Positions 16,457 to 25,372 of a stretch of DNA of 64,000 nucleotides are shown here, piece after piece (position 1 is the stretch's first letter; each line of letters opens with the position of its first letter). Position numbers and translations under genes: made by a program. Source of the DNA: Paenilisteria newyorkensis (GTDB lineage Bacteria > Bacillota > Bacilli > Lactobacillales > Listeriaceae); contig NZ_JNFB01000044.1 of NCBI RefSeq assembly GCF_000766145.1, positions 62,001 to 126,000 of the forward strand. Reading direction: 5' to 3'. The notes under the pieces were generated by a model. The model ran no database searches, was not told where the DNA came from, and was given only the letters and a program-made list of their open reading frames with translations.

Positions 16457-16750
16457 GTGGCAAATAAAATACAACTTCCTAGCGGTAGATTATCCGAACA
16501 TGCGACTGCGATTGGAAAAAACACGGATGCTTTGGCATTAAAATTGAGGCCGAACGTATCCTATTCTACAGGAACTGCACAAGAATTAGTCTATGATTGC
16601 ATGGAAATGACACAATTTTTGCAAGTATTTCCTACAGCCTTTTCAAAAGATATTCAAAACCTGCGTAATGTGGAAAAGGCTTTTGTCGCATCCGAAAAAG
16701 AAATTGCTAAGTTATTACAAACAGGCGTAGATTTTTCTTGGAAGAAATGA
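16457..16750 (+). CDS. LXG-associated helical partner, Lap1/DUF3130-like
   Basis: A 97-aa all-helical protein with no signal peptide, beginning at GTG 16457 with GGATGA seven bases upstream. Size, position as the first gene before an LXG toxin, and the central helix-turn region fit the WXG100-related DUF3130 family (Lap1), which in streptococci binds the LXG domain and is needed for its export by the type VII secretion machine. No clear WXG motif is seen; the turn reads PNVSYSTGTAQELV. The assignment relies strongly on the gene order helper-helper-LXG-immunity. Confidence 0.75.
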   Translation: MANKIQLPSGRLSEHATAIGKNTDALALKLRPNVSYSTGTAQELVYDCMEMTQFLQVFPTAFSKDIQNLRNVEKAFVASEKEIAKLLQTGVDFSWKK

Positions 16751-16772
16751 TGAAGGGGAGGCACTCAGGAAG

Positions 16773-17087
16773 ATGGAAAAAGAGAAAGCTTTACTTGAGA
16801 AACAGTTAGAACAAGCACTACAAAAACGTCGCAATTTAGAGGATGTACAGATTGGATTAATTGAGCTCAATCGTGAGAAAGCAAAAATCTTGATGCATTT
16901 TAGCGACGCTTGGCAAGGAAATCAGGCCTACACAACAATCGCGAAACTACAAGATGAAATGGAAGCAGAGTGGCGGGAAACACGTAAAAATGCGAATGCA
17001 CTAGAAGACCAATTGCTAGAAGAACAACGACAAATTCGTAACCAACTAGAACGATTAGAGGAGAATAACACCAATGGCGCGTATTGA
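16773..17087 (+). CDS. LXG-associated helical partner, Lap2/DUF3958-like
   Basis: A 104-aa, highly charged coiled-coil protein with a short break at HFSDAWQGNQAY, a WXG-type turn between two long helices. It has the length and layout of the DUF3958 family (Lap2), the second targeting partner of LXG toxins. The gene overlaps the LXG gene by 14 bp and follows the first partner by 22 bp, so all three are co-translated. Such proteins normally stay with the LXG domain as a pre-secretion complex. Confidence 0.75.
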   Translation: MEKEKALLEKQLEQALQKRRNLEDVQIGLIELNREKAKILMHFSDAWQGNQAYTTIAKLQDEMEAEWRETRKNANALEDQLLEEQRQIRNQLERLEENNTNGAY

Positions 17088-18534
17088 TATTGCAGAAATA
17101 CATAATTTTGTGACCGTATTCATTGCAGAATCCAAGCGCGTACAAATGGAATTAGACCATAAAAAGACTGCGATTGGGCATTTTTTATCTGACTCAGAAA
17201 TTCAAGGAAACATCGGTGACCAAGCAAAAGCTTATTACCGAGATGTTTATTATCCACTTCTAGACGGAACGAAAACATGTTTAATAGATGCCGAAGAATG
17301 CCTGAAAAAGTATATATCCGATTTCCACGCGCAAGTAGATCCTTCTGCAAATGCAAAACTCGATTTAGCTCGCATGTATGAATTACAAGCAGACATGCGA
17401 AAATATGAAAACAAGATAGAAAATTTAAAAGCAAATGTCAATTCCACAGCAAATAGTATGGCTTCCATTGGGAAAAATATTGGTTTACAATTAGGAATGG
17501 AGACAGCCCTCGGAAATTTCCGAAGAGAAGAACAAATATTAGAGAACTACGAACAATTTGAAGCCACACATCGAAATGTCCTCCGTGACGTTTTAGAAAA
17601 ACTCCATCAAGTCAAACAAAGCTTGGCACAAATAGAAAGTGGCGTTGCTTTTGATGCTTCTTCCCATACGTTCCATTCTAACAAAATAAAACTAGGCGCC
17701 CTAGAACCTAAAAAAGCGAAGAAATCGTTTAACTTTGATAAATACGACAAGACGTTACAAGGAAGCTATTGGGTACTGACCAAGAACGGAAAAACAGATG
17801 CAGATTGTGCAGAAGCGACGATTGCATATAACCAAAGTTTGGCGAATGGCTCTGTCAAACCTGTGAAAAATGCGCAAGAAGATATCGATGCTAAAGTAAT
17901 GAAGGCAGCAATAGGTGGGATTTACTATTATACAGATGAGCCTATTACAAAAATGCAGAGTTTCTCCATTTTAGCTAGTGTTGCCGTGGGTGCGATCGCC
18001 TACAAAAATAAAGGCCTTCTATACTCAAAAAGTAACCTAAGTAAAGTTAAATCTAACCTTCAAATCAAAGAATTCGGGAAAACTATTGTTATTCAAAAAT
18101 CTATTAATAGTGGTTTGGTTAGAAATTATATTCGAGATGTAGAACAACAAACAAGCAGAAAAATTGCTAAGATTCAGGTAGATGCACTTAAAGATGCGCT
18201 ACGAACCAAAGAATATACTAAACTAACGCCCGCTGAAACCACAAAGCACCGAATTAAATTCGATTCCGCAAAAAATAAAATAATCGCCGATTGGGAGACT
18301 AAGCTAGCACAAGAATGGCCAAAGTATACTGATAATGTTTTCTCAGAAAAAACAGGAAAAATCATTCGACGTCCAGGTGAAAAATATGATGCACATCACT
18401 TAATTGAAAATACATTCGGTGGTGAACATGAGTGGTGGAATATACATCCCGCTAAATTCCCGAATGAGCATCAAGCAGGTATTCATGGTGCTGGTTCACC
18501 CGCACGAGAATTATTCAAAGGAGATAAAAAATAA
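17074..18534 (+). CDS. LXG-domain polymorphic toxin with HNH-type nuclease C-terminus (type VII secretion cargo)
   Basis: A 486-aa protein built as a polymorphic toxin. Residues 1 to about 200 are a long helical LXG domain (early IQGNIGDQAKAYYRDVYYPL, then coiled coil), which targets it to the ESX/type VII system. A middle linker with a hydrophobic helix (SFSILASVAVGAIAY, about 300) follows. The last 60 residues carry YDAHHLIENTFGGEHEWWN and HQAGIHG, the histidine-rich HNH/endonuclease VII-like toxin signature. It should cut DNA or RNA in rival cells. The stop overlaps the start of a SUKH immunity gene (TAATG). No ESX core genes (EssC and others) are in the window. Confidence 0.88.
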   Translation: MARIDIAEIHNFVTVFIAESKRVQMELDHKKTAIGHFLSDSEIQGNIGDQAKAYYRDVYYPLLDGTKTCLIDAEECLKKYISDFHAQVDPSANAKLDLARMYELQADMRKYENKIENLKANVNSTANSMASIGKNIGLQLGMETALGNFRREEQILENYEQFEATHRNVLRDVLEKLHQVKQSLAQIESGVAFDASSHTFHSNKIKLGALEPKKAKKSFNFDKYDKTLQGSYWVLTKNGKTDADCAEATIAYNQSLANGSVKPVKNAQEDIDAKVMKAAIGGIYYYTDEPITKMQSFSILASVAVGAIAYKNKGLLYSKSNLSKVKSNLQIKEFGKTIVIQKSINSGLVRNYIRDVEQQTSRKIAKIQVDALKDALRTKEYTKLTPAETTKHRIKFDSAKNKIIADWETKLAQEWPKYTDNVFSEKTGKIIRRPGEKYDAHHLIENTFGGEHEWWNIHPAKFPNEHQAGIHGAGSPARELFKGDKK

Positions 18535-18965
18535 TGGCATACGAATTTATAAGTAATGATACTGAGAATGAATTTTACCCACTTGATAAATCTGAAATCG
18601 CACAGGCCGAAGATGAATTAGAGTTGAACTTTCCTCAGCCCCTTAAAGATTTTTATTCTGATATTGGATATGGCTTCCTAAAAAGCTCTAATTCAAATGT
18701 AAATAGATTGATGGACCCCGAATCCGTAAGAGATTTCCGATTACGAAGAAATGATTTCGAATTTTTCCCAGACATTGAAATTTACGATGAATATGAGGAA
18801 AATAAATTAATATTTTTTGAAGTCAGCGAAAGTGCGCTAATGTCGATTGGAACTACAGATAATAACATCTATTATTACGATATACCAATAGCAGCTTCAT
18901 TAGAAGAGTTTTTACTGAAAATGATGGAAAATGATAGATATTATTTCGAGTTACTTGAGGACTAA
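18534..18965 (+). CDS. SUKH (SMI1/KNR4) family immunity protein
   Basis: A 143-aa acidic protein with SMI1/KNR4 features: AEDELELNFPQPLKDFYSDI GYGFL near the start, an acidic middle, and MSIGTTDNNIYYYD before the final helix with LEEFLLKMM. SUKH proteins are a main immunity class for nuclease toxins of polymorphic and contact-dependent systems. Its start overlaps the LXG toxin stop by one base, which gives tight co-expression. It is expected to bind and block the HNH domain of that toxin in the producer cytoplasm. Confidence 0.85.
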   Translation: MAYEFISNDTENEFYPLDKSEIAQAEDELELNFPQPLKDFYSDIGYGFLKSSNSNVNRLMDPESVRDFRLRRNDFEFFPDIEIYDEYEENKLIFFEVSESALMSIGTTDNNIYYYDIPIAASLEEFLLKMMENDRYYFELLED

Positions 18966-19118
18966 TTAGAGATCAATACCGTTATACAAAGATACGCGAG
19001 GAATTAATCAAATAATATATCTTAATTATTTTCTTAAACCTGTTTTCTTACTTGTTTTGTATACTCTGGCATGATTTTATATTATGATTGGAGTAGTAAA
19101 AAGAATAGGGAGGAAAAG

Positions 19119-19520
19119 ATGATGAAAAAAAATATCCATGTCGTGGGTGCAGTCATCATACAAAATGATAAAATACTGTGTGCCCAAAGAGCAGAGAATA
19201 CATCGCTTGCACTCCAATGGGAATTCCCAGGCGGCAAAATTGAAAAAGATGAAACGCCTCAAAATGCATTGATTCGTGAAATTCAAGAAGAGATAGATTG
19301 TCAAATAACTATCGGCGAACAGCTAGAACACACCATTTATGAGTACGATTTCGGCATCGTCCATCTCACAACATTTTTGTGTCACTTGATTCAAGGCGAA
19401 CCAAAGCTTTTAGAGCACAACGCCATCAAATGGCTAAAACCATCTGACTTAACCTCTCTTACTTGGGCCCCTGCTGATATTCCAGCGGTTCAAAAATTAC
19501 AGCAACTTACCTTCTCATAA
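19119..19520 (+). CDS. Nudix hydrolase (MutT-like), altered Nudix box
   Basis: A 133-aa MutT-like protein. The Nudix box GKIEKDETPQNALIREIQEE is intact except that the glycine after the final EE pair is aspartate (EEIDC rather than EEIGC). The catalytic REXXEE is kept, so activity is still possible. GGGAGG lies before an ATG-ATG pair at 19119/19122; either may start. It closely resembles the second Nudix protein at 23141-23536 (same IHVVGA, WEFPGGKIE and PAVQKLQ positions), so the two are paralogues. It faces a PLD-helicase gene across a shared terminator. Usual substrates are oxidised or unusual nucleotides. Confidence 0.87.
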   Translation: MMKKNIHVVGAVIIQNDKILCAQRAENTSLALQWEFPGGKIEKDETPQNALIREIQEEIDCQITIGEQLEHTIYEYDFGIVHLTTFLCHLIQGEPKLLEHNAIKWLKPSDLTSLTWAPADIPAVQKLQQLTFS

Positions 19521-19529
19521 AATTAATTC

Positions 19530-19583
19530 AGCTTGAATCACATCCTTTCGAGTCTATTTACTCGTCAAGATATGATTCAAGCT
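19530..19583. terminator. Bidirectional terminator between Nudix and helicase genes
   Basis: A 15-bp stem (AGCTTGAATCACATC, 19530-19544, with GATATGATTCAAGCT, 19569-19583; one mismatch) followed by a T-rich stretch, serving the convergent genes on each side. Confidence 0.8.
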
Positions 19584-19584
19584 T

Positions 19585-22500
19585 TTAATATGTCAGCTCA
19601 CCATATAATTGTTGTGGGACTGGCTGATGAAAGCGCCAAATTACATTCATCGGCTTATTGCCATTACTACTAACAAAATCAACTCCACCTAAATAAATAA
19701 ATGGTTCAGTCACACCATCTTCTTTAGCTTTTTTCCTTACAAATAATTTCACTTTTATTCCCAATGTTTGGTGATTAATAAATTGTTCTCCACGAGGCGA
19801 AGTTTCACTTGTGTTATTTTGTGATTGCCAATGGAACTGGCTCTTATCGATAAAATAATCATTGTATTCCAAATGAGCTTCAACCTTTTCTTTATTCAGG
19901 TTAACATAAAGGTAAAAGCAGTTATTATAAAAGTGAACACCTTCTTGATCCATTGCCGATTGATATTTATCAACGCCTTCAAGTATTGCTACATCTTCTT
20001 TTTTATATTTTTTATAGAGCTGTAATTTTTCATCAAGAAGAAGAGTTTTTTGGCTAAATTCCTTTTCATAGCTATGCACACCATAGTCAAGATAATCATT
20101 TAGCAGTTCTTTAAATTCATCAGCCATTATCATGCTTGATAATTCTTGATCTAAATGTATAGTTCCGTTATCATCTTGGAAACTTCTCTTTAAAAGCTTA
20201 TTATCCATTAGCCTATTTATTGCAAATCGTATAGAAGCCTGTTCCTTTTCTGCTATTTTTATCGAATATACATACTCTACATAGTTCTGAACTAACTCTA
20301 AACTAACCTCATTCTCTTTCAACAAAATAACTAAAGCGATGTAATCATAAAATTTACGAATAGGAATTAGACTTGAGATACTATCAAATAATTTCGTCAA
20401 CACACTACTTTTGAAAATTGCGCTGTCAATAGAATCCGCCAATTCCGTTCTCTGCTTTATTGTATGGATATTTTTATATACTGTACCTGATAATAATTGC
20501 TTAATCTCTGGAGCATTTTCAAATTTAACAAAGTCGAGTATTTGAACAGTTCTATTACTTCCCGTACTTTCCTTAACTACTTTATCAAAATCTTTAAATA
20601 TAGACTTAATATTATCCGCGGTGTTAAACTTCGTTATATCGAGAGTTTGCAGTATCTCTTCTTTTACAATTGGAGACAAATCTATATGCAAATTAGCATT
20701 TAAGTCTTTAAAATTACTCTGTATCATATACCGTACTTTATTTTTATCTATATATCCCCGTTCTCTATTCCCCATCAATGCCACTGGAATTAGATAACTC
20801 TTCCTGTGATTCGCAACAAAATCAAGGACCGTGACATATTCTTTGTTTGGTGATTTCCGCAACCCTCGGCCAAGTTGTTGTGTAAAAACAATAGCAGATT
20901 CAGTGGGACGCAAAAATAAAATTAAGTTTAGTTCTGGGATATCAACACCTTCATTAAAAATATCCACAGTAAATATAAACTGCAATTCATCATTTGGATT
21001 ACGGAGTCGTTCAATCATTTCAAATCTTCTATCGCCTTGGTCGTCACCAGTCAGGCATATACTTTTTATACCTTCTGAATTAAATTGCTCACTCATAAAT
21101 TTGGCATGTTCTTTATTAACACAAAATCCTAAACCATGTAATGTATCACCACTATACTGATATTTTTTCATATTTTTTAATATCAATTCTATTCGTCTGT
21201 TGGTATTTAATTTTTTAACTAACTCATGTTCATCTCTGGATATTTCATTTAATTCTAATACCGTATTATCTGAGATACCAAAATAATGAAAAGGTGCTAA
21301 TAGCTCTTTTTCTAAAGCTTCTTCTAATCGTATATTAGAGACTACATTATTTTCCACCAAATCATATATATTTACCTTATCGGTCCGCTCAGGCGTTGCA
21401 GTTAGCCCCAACAAAAATCTAGGATGAAAATGCGCAATCAATCGTTCATATTGCGGAGCTGCTGCACGGTGGAACTCATCAATAATAACAAAATCAAAAT
21501 GTTCCTTTGAAATAGTTTCTAAGTCTTTAGCGAGCGTTCTCATCGATGCAAATGTAAACTTAGCTAACTCTTTTTTCCCACCTACATAATAAGAAAATGA
21601 TTCAGAACCATCCTCAAACACTTGGCGGAATGTCCTATGAGCACTTTTTAAAAGTTCTATACGATGTGCCACAAAAAGAACTGAACTAGCTCCAATATCC
21701 TTTGCAGCAAATGCAGCCAAGTAGGTTTTACCTGTTCCTGTGGCCGCAATGGCAAGCCCTCTAGTATGCCCATTATCCATAGATTTCTGTATATTTGACA
21801 GAGCTTCATCCTGCATTGAATTAGGTCTTAACTCACCTGAACCCAGTGTTTGAGAATTGTTAAAGCTAGCTCTATATGTTGATTTCCCATCTTTAATTTG
21901 GCAATATTCTTTATAACCCATAACATATGCTTCATCCAAACATACAATATTATCATGTCTCCAAAGATGTTCGAATCTCAGCTGACCTGTTTCTACGACA
22001 CTATCTGATTTTTTTTCATAAGTACGTAAATTCCACTCCTCTCCATTTTTCAATGCTGCTTTTGAAATGTTAGAAGATCCTAAAATGATTGAGTCAACAT
22101 CATTTTTACGATAAAAGATATAAGATTTAGCATGAAAACTGTCTACACTACTCTGCGGTTGATAAATTTTTGTTTCGATATTTGGATACTGTAACAGTGT
22201 TTCCATCGCACTTGGTTCTGTAATATTTAAATATGTAGTGGTAATAATTCTACCTTTAATACCTGCTTGTTGAAGCTGATCTAGCGTACTCACCAACAAA
22301 CTCAATCCAGAAGTACGTATGAAGCTAACGACAATATCAAAACTATCACATGTTAGCAATTCTTTCTTCAATACATCTAATAACTGCTCTGCTTCATTGT
22401 ACATCAATCTAGTTTTTCCATTTTCTGATGCTTTTAGTGATATTTCGTTAAAGAATTTACTCTGTTGTTTATCCATTTTAGAAAGCCCTACTTCACCTTT

Positions 22501-22611
22501 TAGAACCTCTAAGTTTACTTGCTGTAATTGTTCTTCAATGACATACTCAGCAGCTGGTTCCCTAACCTCTTGAGCATCTCCACTATTACTCTTATAAAAA
22601 TTTTCATCCAT
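19585..22611 (-). CDS. PLD-like/superfamily 2 helicase with C-terminal DUF3427
   Basis: A 1008-aa multidomain protein. About residues 80-250 hold a phospholipase-D-like nuclease fold (SFHAKSYIFYRK with the HxK pair, then ILGSSNISKAA). From about 265 comes an SF2 helicase: ATGTGKTYLAA (Walker A), IIDEFHR (motif II, DEFH), GLTATPERTD (motif III) and QQLGRGLRKS (motif VI). The last 450 residues have no motif I can name and match DUF3427 by position. Such proteins occur in mobile and defence-rich regions and are often placed near Nudix genes; a role in DNA restriction or repair is plausible but unproven. The gene is AT-rich by eye and is flanked by two Nudix paralogues. Confidence 0.88.
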   Translation of the reverse strand: MDENFYKSNSGDAQEVREPAAEYVIEEQLQQVNLEVLKGEVGLSKMDKQQSKFFNEISLKASENGKTRLMYNEAEQLLDVLKKELLTCDSFDIVVSFIRTSGLSLLVSTLDQLQQAGIKGRIITTTYLNITEPSAMETLLQYPNIETKIYQPQSSVDSFHAKSYIFYRKNDVDSIILGSSNISKAALKNGEEWNLRTYEKKSDSVVETGQLRFEHLWRHDNIVCLDEAYVMGYKEYCQIKDGKSTYRASFNNSQTLGSGELRPNSMQDEALSNIQKSMDNGHTRGLAIAATGTGKTYLAAFAAKDIGASSVLFVAHRIELLKSAHRTFRQVFEDGSESFSYYVGGKKELAKFTFASMRTLAKDLETISKEHFDFVIIDEFHRAAAPQYERLIAHFHPRFLLGLTATPERTDKVNIYDLVENNVVSNIRLEEALEKELLAPFHYFGISDNTVLELNEISRDEHELVKKLNTNRRIELILKNMKKYQYSGDTLHGLGFCVNKEHAKFMSEQFNSEGIKSICLTGDDQGDRRFEMIERLRNPNDELQFIFTVDIFNEGVDIPELNLILFLRPTESAIVFTQQLGRGLRKSPNKEYVTVLDFVANHRKSYLIPVALMGNRERGYIDKNKVRYMIQSNFKDLNANLHIDLSPIVKEEILQTLDITKFNTADNIKSIFKDFDKVVKESTGSNRTVQILDFVKFENAPEIKQLLSGTVYKNIHTIKQRTELADSIDSAIFKSSVLTKLFDSISSLIPIRKFYDYIALVILLKENEVSLELVQNYVEYVYSIKIAEKEQASIRFAINRLMDNKLLKRSFQDDNGTIHLDQELSSMIMADEFKELLNDYLDYGVHSYEKEFSQKTLLLDEKLQLYKKYKKEDVAILEGVDKYQSAMDQEGVHFYNNCFYLYVNLNKEKVEAHLEYNDYFIDKSQFHWQSQNNTSETSPRGEQFINHQTLGIKVKLFVRKKAKEDGVTEPFIYLGGVDFVSSNGNKPMNVIWRFHQPVPQQLYGELTY

Positions 22612-22877
22612 TTTGTTCTCAATCCACCTTGTTAGTAAATTTCCATTATTCTTATTATAGCTTATTTGACTATTTTTTACCTCTAATCCATGTAAATTTG
22701 TTATGAGAAATAGGTAAACAGCCCTCTATTTGTAATTTTAGTAATATTTCACCTGTCTTACGCTCTTTCAGATTACATAATAGAAAGCCCAATAAATATT
22801 ACCGTAATCAAAAAGACCCGAGCTGAACATTTCCTAGCCCAAATCTCTATTTATAAACATTAATAATTGATATAAAC

Positions 22878-22995
22878 ACAAAAATAGCCCCAACAATCTC
22901 GCCAAAACGAAATTGTTGGGGCTATACGGGTTCAAGACCCTTGAAACGGCTGCTGCTTTTGCACCTAGTGCACGGACTCAAAGGCCCTCCAATAG
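22878..22995 (-). ncRNA. Candidate small RNA with strong intrinsic terminator
   Basis: In a 529-bp gap, a minus-strand unit of about 118 nt has its own promoter and ends in a perfect 13-bp hairpin (TAGCCCCAACAAT/ATTGTTGGGGCTA, 22885-22924) followed by TTTTTG. The body can form a further hairpin (GTTTCAAG/CTTGAAC). No open frame is present. It might be an independent sRNA or an attenuating leader, but the helicase start is another 260 bp downstream. I could not match it to a known RNA family. Confidence 0.65.
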
Positions 22996-22999
22996 TTCC

Positions 23000-23028
23000 A
23001 TAGTATAACATCACGCTCGTCATGTCAA
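23000..23028 (-). promoter_or_regulatory. Promoter of the candidate sRNA
   Basis: Minus-strand -35 TTGACA (23023-23028). The -10 is either TACTAT (23000-23005, 17-bp spacer) or TATACT (23002-23007, 15-bp spacer). Transcription would start near 22995. Confidence 0.65.
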
Positions 23029-23140
23029 TTAATTTCCGCCTTCCATCTAAGCTCAATATGATAACTACTGCTATATATTACAAAATACACGAATCAGGGC
23101 TTATTGTGCTATGATAAGGAATGAAAAAGGAGGAATCCCA

Positions 23141-23536
23141 ATGCAAAAAGATATCCATGTCGTCGGCGCTATCATTCAAAAGAACAATAAAATCCTCTGC
23201 GTCCAACGTGCTTACTCTGCTGTTAATGGCGCGGATTGGGAGTTTCCAGGCGGTAAAATCGAACCCGGCGAAACACCCGAACAAGCGCTCATTCGCGAAG
23301 TCCAAGAGGAAATCGGCTGTGTCATCACGGTGAATCAAGCGTTTGACCACACCGTTTACGCCTACGAATTTGCCAATGTTCACCTCACTTGTTTCCTTTG
23401 TGATCTCATCACTGGCGAACCGATTTTGCACGTCCATCAGGCGATGAAATGGCTCAACACTAACGAATTATCTGACTTGAAATGGTCGCCTGCCAATCTC
23501 CCAGCCGTCGAAAAACTCCAGAAAAAAGATGTCTAA
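23141..23536 (+). CDS. Nudix hydrolase, MutT-like (canonical)
   Basis: A 131-aa MutT-type hydrolase with a complete Nudix box (GKIEPGETPEQALIREVQEE followed by IGC). The start at 23141 has AAAGGAGG seven bases upstream; a start ten codons earlier lacks a ribosome site. It would cleave oxidised or unusual nucleoside triphosphates such as 8-oxo-dGTP. It is a close paralogue of the Nudix protein at 19119-19520, placed on the other side of the PLD-helicase, and shares a terminator with the convergent DbpA-like gene. Confidence 0.9.
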   Translation: MQKDIHVVGAIIQKNNKILCVQRAYSAVNGADWEFPGGKIEPGETPEQALIREVQEEIGCVITVNQAFDHTVYAYEFANVHLTCFLCDLITGEPILHVHQAMKWLNTNELSDLKWSPANLPAVEKLQKKDV

Positions 23537-23559
23537 TCGCGCTGACTAGGCATCTTTTT
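23522..23559. terminator. Bidirectional terminator between Nudix and dbpA genes
   Basis: AAAAAGATGTCTA pairs with TAGGCATCTTTTT (one mismatch) across an 11-base loop. It overlaps the Nudix stop codon and precedes the convergent helicase stop. Confidence 0.8.
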
Positions 23560-23564
23560 CTAAC

Positions 23565-24995
23565 TTATCTCCGTGCTTTGCTTACTTTCAATTTCTTTCC
23601 TTTTACCGTAACGGTTTGCATCGCCTTCACGACTTGCGCGCCTTTTCCGTTCAGAATTTCCACAAACGACACGTTATCCTCAATCGTGATAATCCCGATA
23701 TCATCCGCGCTAACGCCGTCCAATTTCGCGATTGTCCCGACGAAATCCACCGCGCGTAGCTTCTTCTTTTTGCCGCCGTTAAAATAAATCTTCATAATAT
23801 CTTTACTCAGCGCCGCGCTCTTGTCCTTCTTCACGACTGGTGCTTCTTCCATTTTCTCGTCAAAAGCTGGTTTTCGCGCCGCCACAATCGCCTCATTTGG
23901 CAGATCAACTTGCGGAATTTCAAAGCCAATGTACTCCTCGATTTCACCGATAAAACGATTCTCAAACGGCGTCACAAAAGTAATGGCCTTCCCGCTTCGT
24001 CCAGCGCGCCCCGTCCGACCAGTCCGATGTACATAGCTCTCTTTTTCAAGTGGCACGTCGTAATTCACCACAAGCGTTATGTTCTCGATATCGATCCCGC
24101 GCGCCGCCACGTCTGTTGCCACTAAAAAGCGAAACATGCCGCGTTTAAAATCGTTCATCACGCCAAAACGATCTTCTTGCGTCAAACCACCGTGAATCTT
24201 CTCAGCAGGATAACCCATGCGGCGCAGCTGGTCATACGTGTCATCCACGCGCTCTTGCGTCCGACAAAAAATAATCGCGCTTTCCGGATTCTGCACAATC
24301 AACGTATCGCGTAACGCGACCATTTTGCGATCATCCTTCACCGTCACTTTTTCATGCGTAATATCCGCCGTCGTCAGGCCAGTGGCAGCGATTTCGACGT
24401 GCTTCGGTGCCTTCATATACTTGTCGCTCAACATCGCGATATCCGCGGGCAAAGTCGCCGAGAAAAGCATCGTCACGCGCTCCTTTGGCAAAGCTTGAAT
24501 AATCGCCTCAACCTGCTCAATAAAGCCCATGTTCAGCATCTCGTCCGCCTCATCGATGACCAAATAGCGCACCTTCTCCAAGCTCAGCGTTCCTTTTTCA
24601 ATATGATCCAGCGTCCGGCCAGGCGTCCCAACAACAACATGGCTCTTCTGCTTCAATTCCAATTTCTGTTTCGCAAAAGGAGACTTCCCAAAAATCGCCG
24701 TCGCCTTGATACGTTTAAAACGACCAATATTAGTAAAATATTCCTGAACCTGCGCCGCCAATTCCCGCGTCGGTTCCAAGACCAGCGCCTGCGGTTTATT
24801 CTCGCCCCACTCCACGAGCTCACAAATCGGAATCGCAAACGAAGCAGTCTTCCCACTCCCAGTCTGCGCCTTCACGACAACATCCTTCTCCTCCAAAACA
24901 AGCGGCACAACCTCGCGCTGCACCTCCGTCGCCTCCGTATACCCTAACCCAGCAAGCGCCTTCTCAATATCCGAACCTATATTATCAAATTTCAT
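23565..24995 (-). CDS. dbpA: DEAD-box RNA helicase, DbpA/YxiN family
   Basis: A 476-aa ATP-dependent RNA helicase. DEAD motifs are complete: AQTGSGKT (I), PTRELA (Ia), VGTPGR (Ib), VIDEADEM (II), FSATLP (III), [10 protein letters not shown] (V) and [10 protein letters not shown] (VI). After about residue 400 comes the small RRM-like domain ([20 protein letters not shown], then [15 protein letters not shown]) that in DbpA/YxiN binds hairpin 92 of 23S rRNA. It should act in large-subunit ribosome assembly. Single gene. Confidence 0.93.
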   Translation of the reverse strand: MKFDNIGSDIEKALAGLGYTEATEVQREVVPLVLEEKDVVVKAQTGSGKTASFAIPICELVEWGENKPQALVLEPTRELAAQVQEYFTNIGRFKRIKATAIFGKSPFAKQKLELKQKSHVVVGTPGRTLDHIEKGTLSLEKVRYLVIDEADEMLNMGFIEQVEAIIQALPKERVTMLFSATLPADIAMLSDKYMKAPKHVEIAATGLTTADITHEKVTVKDDRKMVALRDTLIVQNPESAIIFCRTQERVDDTYDQLRRMGYPAEKIHGGLTQEDRFGVMNDFKRGMFRFLVATDVAARGIDIENITLVVNYDVPLEKESYVHRTGRTGRAGRSGKAITFVTPFENRFIGEIEEYIGFEIPQVDLPNEAIVAARKPAFDEKMEEAPVVKKDKSAALSKDIMKIYFNGGKKKKLRAVDFVGTIAKLDGVSADDIGIITIEDNVSFVEILNGKGAQVVKAMQTVTVKGKKLKVSKARR

Positions 24996-25059
24996 ATTTC
25001 TACCTCTTTCATATTTCTACATCATATCTGTATGGTGTTTTGTTAAGTATAACATGAAA

Positions 25060-25245
25060 AGCTGAGGGAGCCCGTTAGATCCGAAAAAAATTGTTAGGGG
25101 CCGCAGGAAAAGTCACAAAAGGATGGCAATATCACTACGTTCTATTGCATATTGATTCACTAAATCAAAGCATACGACGCTTTGAAAGTTCATCAACAAC
25201 TTTTTCGGAGGTCACGAAATTTTCGAGGATCTGGCTCCCGAAGCT
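25060..25245 (+). repeat. Covarying hairpin element, copy 1 (upstream of the CapA-like gene)
   Basis: A long hairpin whose outer stem is AGCT, a GA/GA internal loop, GGGAGCC/GGCTCCC, a CGTT bulge, then AGATCC/GGATCT. An inner A/T-rich stem (CCGAAAAA with TTTTTCGG) follows, then a variable centre. It shares sequence and fold with the element at 26797-26906, with stem bases changed in matching pairs. It lies about 127 bp before the capA-like ATG. Either a 5' leader RNA or a dispersed hairpin repeat. Confidence 0.75.
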
Positions 25246-25372
25246 GGATCCGGAGGCGGCGATCGTGACGCAGAACAAGCATTACACACTCACTTCTATC
25301 CTTATACATATTGCCATTTCCCCACTCGCATAATATACTAAAAAGAAAACCGCTCTTGAAAGGAGCAACACA

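Noticed and set aside
25060-25245. Known metal riboswitch (M-box, yybP-ykoY Mn, NiCo) before the CapA-like and CDF genes
   Set aside because: The conserved cores of these classes, as I remember them, are not present. The fold with the CGTY bulge and GA/GA loop is different.
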